This document shows positions 8,643 through 17,359 of a stretch of 64,000 bases of DNA, in pieces. Each line of letters opens with the position of its first letter. Position 1 is the first letter of the stretch. The stretch comes from Rhizobium lentis (GTDB lineage Bacteria > Pseudomonadota > Alphaproteobacteria > Rhizobiales > Rhizobiaceae): the NCBI RefSeq assembly GCF_014200175.1, contig NZ_JACHBD010000010.1, forward strand, positions 248,001-312,000, read 5' to 3'. Both the position numbers and the translations under genes were made by a program. The notes beneath the pieces were generated by a model. That model was not told the origin of the DNA. It saw only the letters and a list, made by a program, of their open reading frames with translations, and ran no database searches.

Positions 8643-9255
8643 ATGACGGCGACTGGGACGTGCGATTGGCAAGAGGCGGACACTCATCCCATGATCGGGG
8701 ATCGACAAAGCATTTGCTTGATCCGGGAGAGATCAAGAATGCTCCATCCCAAGAACTCCCGAATTCGCAGAGGAGTAGGCAATTTGCAGATCCCCGATCG
8801 TTTTCGAGACGGATGGATGGTTGGTGAACCATCGGATGAATTCCGCTCTTCCCGGCTATCTCATGATCAGCTCCAAGACGGATACGAACGATCTTTCCGA
8901 TTTGTCCGAGGCCGCATTGAAGGAGCTTGGTCCGTTGCTGGCGACAGCTCAGGACGTACTGAAGCGGAAACTGGGAGCGCAACGCGTTTATATCGGCCGC
9001 TACGGACACTCTCCCGGCTATCCCATCCATTTTCATGTGATCCCGATCTATGAGTGGGTGGAGGAATTGTTCTGGAAAGACAGCCGATATCGCATCCTCC
9101 AGAGTTTTGCCGACGGACCGGGAGAGACCCCGACGGATGGCGCCGAACTGACCCTGTTCGTCTGGCGCGAATTCTGCGAGCGCGCGGAGCCGCCGCCGGT
9201 TCAAGGCCGGTCCGTCTCGGAGACCATTGAAATATTGCGAAGGGCGATGCGATGA
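8643..9255 (+). pseudogene. HIT-family-like gene, probably frameshifted
   Basis: From 8821 the frame encodes NHRMNSALPGYLMISSK, a helix, VYIGRYGHSPGY, then IHFHVIPIYEWV and DGAELTLFVWREFCE, a HIT-like hydrolase core in which the usual first His of the HxHxH triad is replaced by Pro. This frame has no good start: only TTG 8821 or ATG 8836. The preceding frame (ATG 8643, reading TCDWQEADTHPMIGD ... RFRDGWMV) ends in DGWMV exactly where the other continues NHRMNS. The 613-nt total is 1 mod 3, consistent with one small insertion near 8815-8826, for example a TTGG duplication. A shorter functional start at 8836 cannot be excluded. Confidence 0.6.
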
Positions 9256-9287
9256 TACACCGATAGGTCGAGCATCGAGGAGGCTCC

Positions 9288-9974
9288 ATGGTTTTCTGGG
9301 CAGCGAGTTTGTTTGGATTGGCGATCGGCTACCTCATCGGTTCCACGCCCACGGGCTATCTTGCCGGGAAACTGCTTAGAGGCATCGATATTCGCGACCA
9401 CGGCTCCGGTTCCACCGGCGCAACGAACGTCTTGCGAACCCTGGGGAAATGGCCTGCGTCGGCGGTGCTTCTGGTGGATGTGCTAAAAGGCGCGGGAGCG
9501 ATCCTGTTTGCCCGTTGGTTTTATCCGTGGCTCCACAGAGTGCTGCACGACATGCCGCCGGCCGCACTTGAGCTGCACGCTTGGCTACCTTGGGCTGTTT
9601 GTCTGGCCGGACTTGCCGCATTGCTCGGTCATAGCCGTTCGATCTGGCTGAATTATAAAGGCGGCAAATCCGTCGCTGCGGGGCTCGGCCTGCTGCTCGC
9701 AATATCCTGGCCGGTCGCTCTTGGCGCCCTTGCGACTTTTGGCGTCGTGCTCGCCATCTTCAGGATCGTTTCCCTCGGGTCGATGCTGGCGGCTTTGACT
9801 GCAATCGCTCTCATCTGCAGCCTCGAGCAGCCCTTGCCCTATCGGCTGCTGGTGATCTCAGGCGGTGCCTATGTGATCATACGTCATCGCGCCAACATTC
9901 GCCGGCTGCTGTCAGGGATGGAGCCGCGCCTGGGGCAAGGCAGCCCGGAATCAAAAGCGGCGTCGCAAAGTTAG
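9288..9974 (+). CDS. plsY: Glycerol-3-phosphate acyltransferase, PlsY family
   Basis: PlsY transfers an acyl group from acyl-phosphate to glycerol-3-phosphate, the first step of phospholipid synthesis. The 228-residue membrane protein has the three family motifs: GSTPTGYLAGKLLRGIDIR with GSGSTGATNVLR (about 18-47), GHSRSIWLNYKGGKSVA (about 113-129), and a weaker third motif near SLGSMLAALTA. GGAGGCTCC precedes ATG 9288. It sits 32 bp after the HIT-like remnant, away from other lipid genes, and may be a second, accessory copy; I cannot see whether a standard plsY exists elsewhere. Confidence 0.9.
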   Translation: MVFWAASLFGLAIGYLIGSTPTGYLAGKLLRGIDIRDHGSGSTGATNVLRTLGKWPASAVLLVDVLKGAGAILFARWFYPWLHRVLHDMPPAALELHAWLPWAVCLAGLAALLGHSRSIWLNYKGGKSVAAGLGLLLAISWPVALGALATFGVVLAIFRIVSLGSMLAALTAIALICSLEQPLPYRLLVISGGAYVIIRHRANIRRLLSGMEPRLGQGSPESKAASQS

Positions 9975-9995
9975 AGCGGCGACGTGGGCCGTCTG

Positions 9996-10116
9996 CGGCC
10001 CCCTCATCCACCCTACGGGCACCTTCTCCCCGCTGGGAGAAGAGGGGAGTCGACACGCCGTGGCATAACACTTCGCCCCCAGAGTGGCAGAAGGTTGCGG
10101 CAGCCGGATGAGGGGC
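9996..10116. repeat. RIME-like palindromic repeat
   Basis: The element reads inward from gccccctcatccaccctac...ccttctccccgctgggagaag and ends with an imperfect inverted copy (gcagccggatgaggggc). Related elements are at 14.97-15.13, 19.19-19.33 and 56.83-56.95 kb. It matches the general description of rhizobial intergenic mosaic elements. It marks the boundary between plsY and the convergent kinase gene. Confidence 0.75.
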
Positions 10117-10121
10117 CGATC

Positions 10122-10763
10122 TCAACGCCCGCCGGCAATCCGCTCAAAAGCCGAAGGTTCGGGGATGCCGAGATCGAGGCGCTGGCGGATCGCCTCGGCG
10201 CACTCGAGGGCGGTCAGCACCGATGTATCGACCTCCATGTCGTAGATCCCGGGCCGGTGCACCTCGTCCTGCCAGCGCTGCACCGGTTCGGGGATCGACA
10301 CCTCTTCGGTGGCGCGGAGATACAGCGTCTCGCGGCCTTCTTGGGCAACCTCGCGCCGCTGCATGATCGTCTCGATCGGACAGCGCACGCCGACGAACAG
10401 CACGGAAAAGCCTTCAAGGCGCCGGGCGCAGTCGGGAAGTATGCCGAGCGGGCGCGAATAGCTGTCGTGATGGCCGAGATCGGCGACCACATTGAGTCCC
10501 AATCCGGCATGAATGGCGATCGATTCGTAAAGGGCGGCATAGAGGAACGGTATCAACTCCTCCAGCTCCGGCCGCTCGCCGCCGGGCCTCAGCCCTATGC
10601 CGGGCAGATAGCGCTTCGGCGTCATGGCATTGTAGCTGTCGACGCCGAGGTTGATCCAAGGCCCCTCGAATTCCTCCTGGATTGCCCGGGCAATGCTGGA
10701 TTTGCCGCTGCGCGGCGCCCCGTTCAGGATGATGATCTGTCCGGCATGGCTGTCATGGGTCAT
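10122..10763 (-). CDS. Chloramphenicol phosphotransferase-like P-loop kinase
   Basis: This 213-residue protein starts MTHDSHAGQIIILNG and carries a Walker A motif GAPRSGKS (residues 15-22). The following GVDSYNAMTPKRYLPGIG and the conserved DLGHHD segment fit the CPT family of small-molecule kinases, in which an Asp after the P-loop acts on the antibiotic hydroxyl. The downstream RCPIETIMQRR resembles the family lid. Homologues are often annotated by fold only, so the substrate is unknown and resistance should not be assumed. The start at 10763 drops an N-terminal extension with no family similarity. It is divergent from the DUF983 gene. Confidence 0.75.
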   Translation of the reverse strand: MTHDSHAGQIIILNGAPRSGKSSIARAIQEEFEGPWINLGVDSYNAMTPKRYLPGIGLRPGGERPELEELIPFLYAALYESIAIHAGLGLNVVADLGHHDSYSRPLGILPDCARRLEGFSVLFVGVRCPIETIMQRREVAQEGRETLYLRATEEVSIPEPVQRWQDEVHRPGIYDMEVDTSVLTALECAEAIRQRLDLGIPEPSAFERIAGGR

Positions 10764-10881
10764 CAGTCTTCTTCTTCTGTTTGGCGCGAATCGTTCAGGG
10801 AGGTCGCGCAGGCATTTCCATTCGGGATGCGAATACTTTATGGGAGAGTTAAGGCAGCATGGAATTGTCAGAAGGAGTGGC

Positions 10882-11262
10882 ATGAACGAGGACAGCGCTC
10901 ATTTTCCCCCGGTCGACCCTGTTAAGACAGGCATCAAGGGCTGCTGCCCGCGTTGCGGCCAGGGCAAGCTGTTCGACGGCCTGCTCGGGGTAAAGCCGCG
11001 TTGCGCATCCTGCGGTCTCGATTATTCCTTCGCCGATTCCGGCGATGGTCCGGCCGTCTTCGTCATCCTTATCGTCGGCTTCATCATCATCGGCATGGTG
11101 CTGTGGCTGCAGGTGAATTACGACCCGCCGATCTGGGTGCATATCCTGATCTTCGCCCCGCTGACGATCATCCTGTCGCTGCTGACGCTGCGTTGGGCCA
11201 AGGGCATCCTGATCGCCATGCAATACAGACACAATGCCCGCGAGGGACGCCTGAGTGACTGA
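10882..11262 (+). CDS. DUF983 family membrane protein
   Basis: The 126-residue protein has an N-terminal zinc-ribbon-like pair of CxxC motifs (CCPRCGQGKLF and PRCASCGLDY) followed by two membrane helices (about residues 57-79 and 85-105). The DUF983 family is commonly encoded with cytochrome oxidase assembly genes in alphaproteobacteria. GGAGTGGC precedes ATG 10882. Its last codons overlap the SURF1 GTG start, so the two are coupled, supporting a role in oxidase maturation; the molecular role is unknown. Confidence 0.88.
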   Translation: MNEDSAHFPPVDPVKTGIKGCCPRCGQGKLFDGLLGVKPRCASCGLDYSFADSGDGPAVFVILIVGFIIIGMVLWLQVNYDPPIWVHILIFAPLTIILSLLTLRWAKGILIAMQYRHNAREGRLSD

Positions 11263-12010
11263 AGCAGAGCATGTAATGCCGCGCCGCCGGCTGCCTGTCA
11301 TAACAGGCATGCTGGTGCTGATTGCGCTTGCCGTCCTAATTTCGCTCGGCACCTGGCAGGTCGAGCGCCTCCACTGGAAAGAGGGGTTGCTCGCCGATAT
11401 TGCCACGCGCCAGGCTGCCGCTCCGGTGCCGCTGGCCGACATCGAGGCGATGGCCGCGAGCGGCGGCGATATCGAATACCGCAAGGTCACCGCCACCGGC
11501 CGCTACATCAACAACAAGGAGCGGCATTTCTTCGCCACCTGGCGCGGCCAGACCGGCTTTTACGTCTATACCCCGCTCGAGCTTGCCGACGGGCGCGTCC
11601 TCTTCGTCAATCGCGGTTTCGTTCCCTATGAGAACAAGGAGCCGGAAATGCGCATGCAGGGCCAGCTGACGGATCAGCAGACCGTCACCGGCCTGGCGCG
11701 GGCAAAACTTCCGGGCAAGCCCTCGCGGCTGGTGCCGGACAATGACGTCGCCAAGAACATCTTCTACTGGAAGGATCTCGACGTCATGGCCGAAAGCGTC
11801 GGGCTGGAGAAGGGGCGCGTCCTTCCCTTCTTCGTCGATGCCGATTCCACCCCCAATCCGGCCGGCCTGCCGGTCGGCGGCGTCACCCAGGTCGATCTGC
11901 CGAACGACCATCTGCAATATGCCCTGACCTGGTACGGCCTGGCCGCCGTGCTCCTCGTCGTGGTGGCGATCTCCTGGTTCCGCAAGTCAGGGAAGTCGCC
12001 TCGGCAATAG
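11255..12010 (+). CDS. SURF1 family cytochrome oxidase assembly protein
   Basis: The 251-residue protein has the SURF1 layout: an N-terminal membrane helix (VITGMLVLIALAVLISLGTWQ), the conserved GTWQVERLHWKE motif, a periplasmic domain with RGFVPYENK, and a C-terminal helix (about residues 222-242) preceded by NDHLQYALTWYGLA. SURF1 assists haem a insertion into CoxA. The likely start is GTG 11255, which overlaps the end of the DUF983 gene by 8 bp; ATG 11276 is an alternative that keeps the whole domain. Confidence 0.93.
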   Translation: MTEAEHVMPRRRLPVITGMLVLIALAVLISLGTWQVERLHWKEGLLADIATRQAAAPVPLADIEAMAASGGDIEYRKVTATGRYINNKERHFFATWRGQTGFYVYTPLELADGRVLFVNRGFVPYENKEPEMRMQGQLTDQQTVTGLARAKLPGKPSRLVPDNDVAKNIFYWKDLDVMAESVGLEKGRVLPFFVDADSTPNPAGLPVGGVTQVDLPNDHLQYALTWYGLAAVLLVVVAISWFRKSGKSPRQ

Positions 12011-12073
12011 TATCGCTTCAATTCTTGGCCATATTGGGCTAGAGGTCCCTAACCCTCACAATCCGGAACAGAC

Positions 12074-13075
12074 ATGAATATTGCGGCGAAACCTCCCTTG
12101 ACGATCAGGCTCTGCGGGCCGCGCGGCTTCTGCGCCGGCGTCGACCGCGCCATCCAGATCGTCGTGCTGGCGCTGAAATCCTATGGCGCGCCGGTCTATG
12201 TGCGTCACGAGATCGTCCACAATCGTTATGTCGTCGAGGGGTTGGAGGCCAAGGGCGCCGTCTTCGTCGAGGAGTTGGACGAGATCCCGGCCGAGCATCG
12301 CGCCCAGCCGGTGGTCTTCTCCGCCCATGGCGTGCCGAAATCCGTGCCGGAGGATGCGGTAAGCCGCAATCTCTTCTATCTCGACGCCACCTGTCCGCTG
12401 GTTTCCAAGGTCCACAAGCAGGCGATGCGCCACAACCGCCTCGGCCGCCACGTCGTGCTGATCGGCCATGCCGGCCATCCTGAGGTGATCGGCACGATGG
12501 GACAGCTGCCGGAGGGGTCGGTTTCGCTGATCGAGACCATCGAGGATGCCGACGCCTACGCACCCGCCGATCCGGACAATCTCGGCTATGTCACCCAGAC
12601 GACGCTATCGGTCGACGACACGGCCGGCGTCATCGCCCGCCTGCAGGAGCGTTTTCCCAACCTGACCGCGCCGGCAGCCGATTCGATCTGTTATGCGACG
12701 ACCAACCGCCAGGAAGTGGTGAAGCAGGCGGCGCCTGGCTGCGATCTCTTCATCATCGTCGGGGCGCCGAACTCCTCCAATTCCAAGCGCCTCGTTGAAG
12801 TGGCGCTGCGGGCAGGGGCGAAGAAATCGATTCTCGTGCAGCGCGCCGCCGAACTCGACTGGGACGAGATCGGCGCGATCTCGACGCTCGGCCTTTCCGC
12901 CGGCGCTTCGGCCCCCGAGGTGATCGTCAACGAGATCATCGAGGCGTTCCGCGCCCGCTTCGACGCCCGCGTCGAACTGGCCGAAACGGTGCAGGAAACC
13001 GAGAATTTCCTGGTCAACCGCGAATTGCGCAGCATCGAGCTGACGGCGGCCGACATGGCCTTCGTCAACGGCTAG
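12074..13075 (+). CDS. ispH: 4-hydroxy-3-methylbut-2-enyl diphosphate reductase
   Basis: IspH (LytB) is the last enzyme of the MEP isoprenoid pathway and forms IPP and DMAPP with a [4Fe-4S] cluster. The 333-residue protein has the three cluster cysteines in GPRGFCAGVDRAI, DATCPLVSKVHK and ICYATTNRQE, plus the GHAGHPEV and SAGASAPEVIV motifs. It lies 63 bp after SURF1 and 53 bp before thrB, in an order seen in other rhizobia. Confidence 0.97.
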   Translation: MNIAAKPPLTIRLCGPRGFCAGVDRAIQIVVLALKSYGAPVYVRHEIVHNRYVVEGLEAKGAVFVEELDEIPAEHRAQPVVFSAHGVPKSVPEDAVSRNLFYLDATCPLVSKVHKQAMRHNRLGRHVVLIGHAGHPEVIGTMGQLPEGSVSLIETIEDADAYAPADPDNLGYVTQTTLSVDDTAGVIARLQERFPNLTAPAADSICYATTNRQEVVKQAAPGCDLFIIVGAPNSSNSKRLVEVALRAGAKKSILVQRAAELDWDEIGAISTLGLSAGASAPEVIVNEIIEAFRARFDARVELAETVQETENFLVNRELRSIELTAADMAFVNG

Positions 13076-13128
13076 GCCTTCATAGCGGCCGCGCCATCCA
13101 TCATCCATAAGCAAAGACGAGACTTCAC

Positions 13129-14094
13129 TTGGCAGTCTATACCGATATCGCCGAAGACGATCTGAAGTGGTTCCTGACCGAATATGACGCGGGAAGCCTG
13201 CTCTCTTACAAGGGCATCGCCGAAGGCGTGGAAAATTCCAATTTCCTGCTGCACACCTCCAAGGAGCCGCTGATCCTGACGCTCTATGAGAAGCGCGTGG
13301 AAAAGGGCGACTTGCCGTTCTTCCTCGGCCTGATGCAACATCTCGCAGCCCGCGGCCTCTCCTGCCCGCTGCCGCTGCCGCGCCGCGACGGCGCGCTGCT
13401 CGGCTCGCTCTCCGGCCGTCCGGCGGCGCTGATTTCCTTCCTCGAAGGCATGTGGCTGCGAAAGCCGGAGGCAAAACACTGCCGCGAGGTCGGCCGGGCG
13501 CTCGCCCAAATGCATGTGGCGGGTGCCGGTTTCGAGCTGAAGCGCCCGAACGCGCTTTCGCTCGACGGCTGGCGAACACTCTGGGAAAAATCCGAGGCGC
13601 GCGCCGACGAGGTCGAGCCCGGCCTGCAGGATGAGATCCGCAGCGAACTCGATTTTCTCGCTGCCGCCTGGCCGAAGGGTCTGCCGGCCGGCGTCATCCA
13701 TGCCGATCTTTTCCCCGACAACGTCTTCTTCCTCGGTGATCAACTCTCCGGCCTGATCGACTTCTATTTCGCCTGCAACGACCTGCTCGCCTATGACGTT
13801 TCGATCTGCCTGAATGCCTGGTGCTTCGAAAAGGACGGCGCCTACAACATCACCAAGGGCACGGCGATGCTTGAGGGTTACCAGAGCGTGCGGCCCTTGA
13901 GCAGCGAAGAGATCGCCGCTCTGCCGGTGCTGTCGCGCGGTTCGGCGCTGCGCTTCTTCCTGACCCGGCTTTATGACTGGCTGACGACGCCCGAGGGCGC
14001 CATGGTCACCAAGAAGGACCCGCTCGAATATCTGCGCAAGCTGCGCTTCCACCGGCAAGTCGTCTCGCCGGCAGAATACGGGCTCAGCCAATGA
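13129..14094 (+). CDS. thrB: Homoserine kinase (ThrB, APH-fold type)
   Basis: This homoserine kinase belongs to the aminoglycoside-phosphotransferase fold rather than the GHMP type. The 321-residue protein begins MAVYTDIAEDDL from a TTG start at 13129; no ATG or GTG fits the conserved N-terminus. The catalytic loop VIHADLFPDNVFF and the metal-binding LIDFYFACND are present, as is the nucleotide-binding-region GIAEGVENSNFLL. It overlaps rnhA by 4 bp. The next enzyme of the pathway, thrC, is at 28.8-30.2 kb on the other strand. Confidence 0.95.
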   Translation: MAVYTDIAEDDLKWFLTEYDAGSLLSYKGIAEGVENSNFLLHTSKEPLILTLYEKRVEKGDLPFFLGLMQHLAARGLSCPLPLPRRDGALLGSLSGRPAALISFLEGMWLRKPEAKHCREVGRALAQMHVAGAGFELKRPNALSLDGWRTLWEKSEARADEVEPGLQDEIRSELDFLAAAWPKGLPAGVIHADLFPDNVFFLGDQLSGLIDFYFACNDLLAYDVSICLNAWCFEKDGAYNITKGTAMLEGYQSVRPLSSEEIAALPVLSRGSALRFFLTRLYDWLTTPEGAMVTKKDPLEYLRKLRFHRQVVSPAEYGLSQ

Positions 14095-14546
14095 AACACG
14101 TCGATATCTTCACCGACGGCGCATGCTCCGGCAATCCCGGCCCCGGCGGCTGGGGCGCCGTGCTGCGTTATGGCGACGTCGAAAAGGAGCTTTGCGGCGG
14201 CGAGGCGGATACCACCAACAACCGCATGGAACTGCTGGCGGCGATCTCCGCCCTGCAGGCGCTGAAGACGCCATGCGAGGTCGACCTCTATACCGACAGC
14301 GCCTACGTCAAGGACGGCATCTCCAAGTGGATTTTCGGCTGGAAGAAAAACGGCTGGAAGACATCGGACAAGAAGCCGGTCAAGAACGCCGAACTCTGGC
14401 AGGCGCTCGAGGAAGCCCGCAACCGCCACAAGGTGACGCTGCACTGGATCAAGGGCCACGCCGGCCACCCGGAAAACGAACGCGCGGATGAACTGGCGCG
14501 CAGGGGCATGGAGCCGTTCAAGAAGGGCAAGGCGGTTTCATTTTAG
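14091..14546 (+). CDS. rnhA: Ribonuclease HI
   Basis: RNase HI cuts the RNA strand of RNA:DNA hybrids in replication and repair. The 151-residue protein keeps all catalytic carboxylates: D9 in IFTDGACSGNPGPGGWG, E47 in NNRMELLAAI, D69 in LYTDSAYV and D133 in NERADELA, plus the catalytic His in WIKGHAGH. Its ATG overlaps the thrB stop (ATGA), so the two are translationally coupled. Confidence 0.97.
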   Translation: MKHVDIFTDGACSGNPGPGGWGAVLRYGDVEKELCGGEADTTNNRMELLAAISALQALKTPCEVDLYTDSAYVKDGISKWIFGWKKNGWKTSDKKPVKNAELWQALEEARNRHKVTLHWIKGHAGHPENERADELARRGMEPFKKGKAVSF

Positions 14547-14617
14547 GAGTGTGACGGCTGCCCCTCACCAACGACCGTATATTGCAGGCCGAGACCGTTT
14601 TCGTTCGGGAGGCAAGA

Positions 14618-14848
14618 GTGTCATCTATTCCAACGACAGTCGAATTGAGCTCAACGATCGATCGTATGGAGGGCGTGTATCGTCGCCGCGAAGAGGCCAG
14701 CGCTCTTTTCGATGCCTATGAAAAGCTCAGTCAGCGTTTCGAACGGGATTTGGCGGACGAGCGCGATGTGTTGCTCAGCAAAGGGGCAGCGCTGATGATG
14801 ATCAAATATTGGCTCGAAGAGAACGGCGCGGATCCCTTGCGCGGTTGA
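14618..14848 (+). CDS. Small hypothetical protein
   Basis: A GTG at 14618 is preceded by GGGAGGCAAGA, an excellent ribosome-binding site, and gives 76 residues beginning MSSIPTTVELSSTIDRMEG. A TTG at 14582 would add 12 residues but has no such site. The product is helical, charged and without cysteine or signal peptide (DAYEKLSQRFERDLADERD). I do not recognise a family. It lies 71 bp after rnhA and could share its transcript. Confidence 0.6.
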   Translation: MSSIPTTVELSSTIDRMEGVYRRREEASALFDAYEKLSQRFERDLADERDVLLSKGAALMMIKYWLEENGADPLRG

Positions 14849-14964
14849 AGGAGGGCCGGTTTACGCGTTCATCCTGCGGCCGCGATGCGGAAGGCTGATA
14901 ATAGGCGGATTGCGTCTCCTCTTGCTCCCTCGAACTTGGGTGAAAGATGATGCGGCGTTGCCAC

Positions 14965-15126
14965 GATTCCCCTTCTCCCCAGCGGGGAGAAGATGCCGGC
15001 AGGCAGATGAGGGGGTGAGCGGCTGAGCCGCGAATGCACTGAGCGCAAGCGAAGGGCAATGAATGGCGTGCCGTGCCGCCCCCTCATCCGACCCTTCGGA
15101 CCTCCGCTGGGAGAAGAGGGAGCCGG
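14965..15126. repeat. RIME-like repeats between two genes
   Basis: The 305-bp gap 14849-15153 is filled by two RIME-like arms: ccccttctccccagcggggagaag with cagatgaggggg (about 14969-15015), and ccccctcatccgacccttcgg with gggagaagaggg (about 15079-15120). No gene is supported here. Confidence 0.7.
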
Positions 15127-15153
15127 CGGCGACCTTCGGTATTCTCACCCCAC

Positions 15154-16227
15154 CTATTGCCGCACCACCGCCGCTCCCTGGATCAGCCGATGCAGATATT
15201 CGAGCTTGGCCACGACAGGCGAGGACAGCACGAAGGGGTAGGAGTCGGGCTGGCCCATGCTGCGCTGGATGGCGTTGATCGCCAGGCTGAGCGGCACCCA
15301 GGCGCGGACCAGCTGTTCGGCGCTTGCCGCCCTGTAGGGGATGAAATCGACCTCGCCTGATATTTCTTCGTGGCCGCGTGGGTCGATGGCGATGCCGAAG
15401 GCGCGCGCCGTCTCCAGTGTGTCGACGATATGGAGGTAATGAGCGAAGCATTCGGCGAAATCCTCCCAGGGGTGGGAGGCGGCATAGGCGCTGATGAAAT
15501 TGTCCTGCCATCCCAGAGGCGCGCCGCCGGCATAATGTTTTTGCAGTGCGGCAGCATAATCCTGCCGTTCGTCGCCGAAGACGGCGCGAAACTCCGGAAG
15601 GCCGCCGCGGTCGCGCACCAGCTTGTTCCAGATGAAATGGCCGGCCTCGTGGCGGAAATGGCCAAGCAGGGTGCGATAGGGCTCGTTCATCGAGTTGCGC
15701 GCCTGTTCGCGCGTCGCATCGTCGGCCTCGGCGGCGCGGATGGTGATCAGGCCTTCCTCGTGGCCGGTCATAGCAGGCACGACATGGCCGTCATTCTGCA
15801 ACGAATCCTCGAGGAAATCGAAGACCAGCCCGCCTTGCGGATCCTCGCCCCGATCGGGATGCGGCAGCTTCCAGCGCAACAGCGAATAGAAGAGATGGCG
15901 CTGCGCCTGGCCGATGCGCCGCCAGCGGCCGATGCCATCCTCAGTATCGGTGTTGGGCACCAGCCGGTTGTGGCGGCAGGCGGCGCAGAACTCGCTGTCG
16001 CTGTCGCCCTCCACCAGCCAGTTGCAGATGTCGAGGCCGGCATTGGCGCAGAAGCGCACCTCCCGGTCGGGATGGGCAACGAGCTGCCAAGCCGTCTGGT
16101 CGCGCGGCTCCAGCGCATGCATGGCGAGATCGCCGGGCAGGAAGCCGAGGCGATGATTGCAGCGCACGCAGTGGCGGTTGTCGAAATGGACGACCTGATC
16201 GCAATTGTCACAGGCAAAAAGCTTCAT
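15154..16227 (-). CDS. Zinc-ribbon putative zinc metallopeptidase
   Basis: The 357-residue protein opens with a zinc-ribbon (MKLFACDNCDQ ... CVRCNHRLGF) and has a second Cys/His cluster (CNWL ... FCAACRHNRLVPNTD). The gluzincin-like motif HEAGH is at residues 193-197, preceded by LLGHFR and followed by FIWNKLV. A conserved acidic downstream segment (HPWEDFAECFAHYLH) probably supplies the third zinc ligand. This layout fits the putative zinc-binding metallopeptidase family formerly DUF2248. The substrate is unknown. No signal peptide is visible, so it is probably cytoplasmic. Confidence 0.85.
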   Translation of the reverse strand: MKLFACDNCDQVVHFDNRHCVRCNHRLGFLPGDLAMHALEPRDQTAWQLVAHPDREVRFCANAGLDICNWLVEGDSDSEFCAACRHNRLVPNTDTEDGIGRWRRIGQAQRHLFYSLLRWKLPHPDRGEDPQGGLVFDFLEDSLQNDGHVVPAMTGHEEGLITIRAAEADDATREQARNSMNEPYRTLLGHFRHEAGHFIWNKLVRDRGGLPEFRAVFGDERQDYAAALQKHYAGGAPLGWQDNFISAYAASHPWEDFAECFAHYLHIVDTLETARAFGIAIDPRGHEEISGEVDFIPYRAASAEQLVRAWVPLSLAINAIQRSMGQPDSYPFVLSSPVVAKLEYLHRLIQGAAVVRQ

Positions 16228-16316
16228 CGCATTGATCTCAGCAAAACGGAGGCGGATTAAAAATGCCCGCCGCGCGAAGCGCAGCAGGCATGGTTCATCA
16301 AGGATGCGCTTGTGGT

Positions 16317-16508
16317 TCAGAGCCGGTCGACGGCGCCCTTGAGCTTGTCCTTGACCTTGCCGGTTGCGACCTGTCCCTTGCCTTTGGCTTCCTGGACGGC
16401 GCCCTTGGCCTGCATGTCGCGATCGCCGGTGGCCTTGCCGGCAGCTTGCTTCGTCTTGCCGGCAATTTCGTTGGCCTTGCCGGAAATCTTGTCGCTGGTG
16501 CTACCCAT
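16317..16508 (-). CDS. CsbD family stress protein
   Basis: This 63-residue, Lys/Gly/Ala-rich protein (MGSTSDKISGKANEIAGKTK ... GTGKVKDK-like C-terminus) is a typical CsbD family member, with the repeated pattern GKxxxxxGK. CsbD proteins are small, probably disordered, and induced by general stress; their molecular role is unknown. GGAGACATCACCT lies before the ATG. It is 108 bp downstream of the metallopeptidase start side and in the same orientation as yqgE. Confidence 0.88.
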   Translation of the reverse strand: MGSTSDKISGKANEIAGKTKQAAGKATGDRDMQAKGAVQEAKGKGQVATGKVKDKLKGAVDRL

Positions 16509-16613
16509 AGGTGATGTCTCCTTGGTTGGCGTCGGACCTCTCGTCCTCGCCGGAAGAAAACGTCACTTGCGGCTATTCGTTCCAGATCGCGTCAAGCCCG
16601 CCGCCGGGAGATG

Positions 16614-17219
16614 TCAGGCGTGTCCGGCTTCGGCCGAGAGCATGGCGGCTGTCACGCCCATGCCGGCAAGCGCCCGCTCGTATTTGTCCTCGAGGCTGCG
16701 GTCGAAGATCAGCTCCTCATTGGCCGGGCAGGTGAGCCAGCCATTGTTGGCGACCTCGGTTTCGAGCTGGCCGGCTCCCCAGGAGGAATAACCGAGCAGC
16801 ATCGTCGCGCGCTTCGGTCCGGCGCCCTTGGAGATGGCGCGCACGATGTCGAGCGTCGCCGTCAGGCAGATGTCGTCGCTGACCGGGATCGAGGAGTCGC
16901 TGGTATAATCGTCCGAGTGCAGCACGAAGCCGCGGCCGCTTTCTACCGGGCCGCCGGTCTGGATCGGGAAGTCGCGGGCGCGCTGCGGCAGCACAATCGG
17001 CTCTTCCTGCTTGATCATGTCGAGATGCAAGAGCACATCGGTGAAGGTCAAGCTCTGCGGCCGATTGATGACGAAGCCCATGGCGCCGGCATCCGAATGC
17101 GCGCAGATGTAAATCACGGTGCGCGCAAAGTTGCGGTCTTCCATGCCGGGCATGGCGATGAGGAACTGGCCATCGAAGAAGCCACGTTCCCGTCTGTTCT
17201 TCAGCGTCGATAAGGACAT
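16614..17219 (-). CDS. YqgE/AlgH family protein
   Basis: The 201-residue protein begins MSLSTLKNRRERGFFDGQFLIAMPG; the conserved block FLIAMPGMEDRNFARTVIYIC and the motif GFVINRP are diagnostic of UPF0301. The start at 17219 follows AGGAGGAACG, so the longer frame to 17258 was rejected. Family members have been linked to alginate regulation in Pseudomonas, but the function is not established. It is divergent from the DsbD-like gene at 17360. Confidence 0.9.
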   Translation of the reverse strand: MSLSTLKNRRERGFFDGQFLIAMPGMEDRNFARTVIYICAHSDAGAMGFVINRPQSLTFTDVLLHLDMIKQEEPIVLPQRARDFPIQTGGPVESGRGFVLHSDDYTSDSSIPVSDDICLTATLDIVRAISKGAGPKRATMLLGYSSWGAGQLETEVANNGWLTCPANEELIFDRSLEDKYERALAGMGVTAAMLSAEAGHA

Positions 17220-17359
17220 CGTTCCTCCTGCTGCCAGACCGCACCAAGGCCCCGACAAGAGAAGGATGGGCCAATGTCAGCAATCAATCAACTGAAAATG
17301 AAGATTATGTGGCCGCCGCTTCTGGCGGCCAAACGGCACTTTGGGTAAACCTTTGTTCC

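Noticed and set aside
8569..9204. 211-codon minus-strand frame opposite the HIT-like gene
   Set aside because: No recognisable motif; the plus strand carries HIT-type segments.
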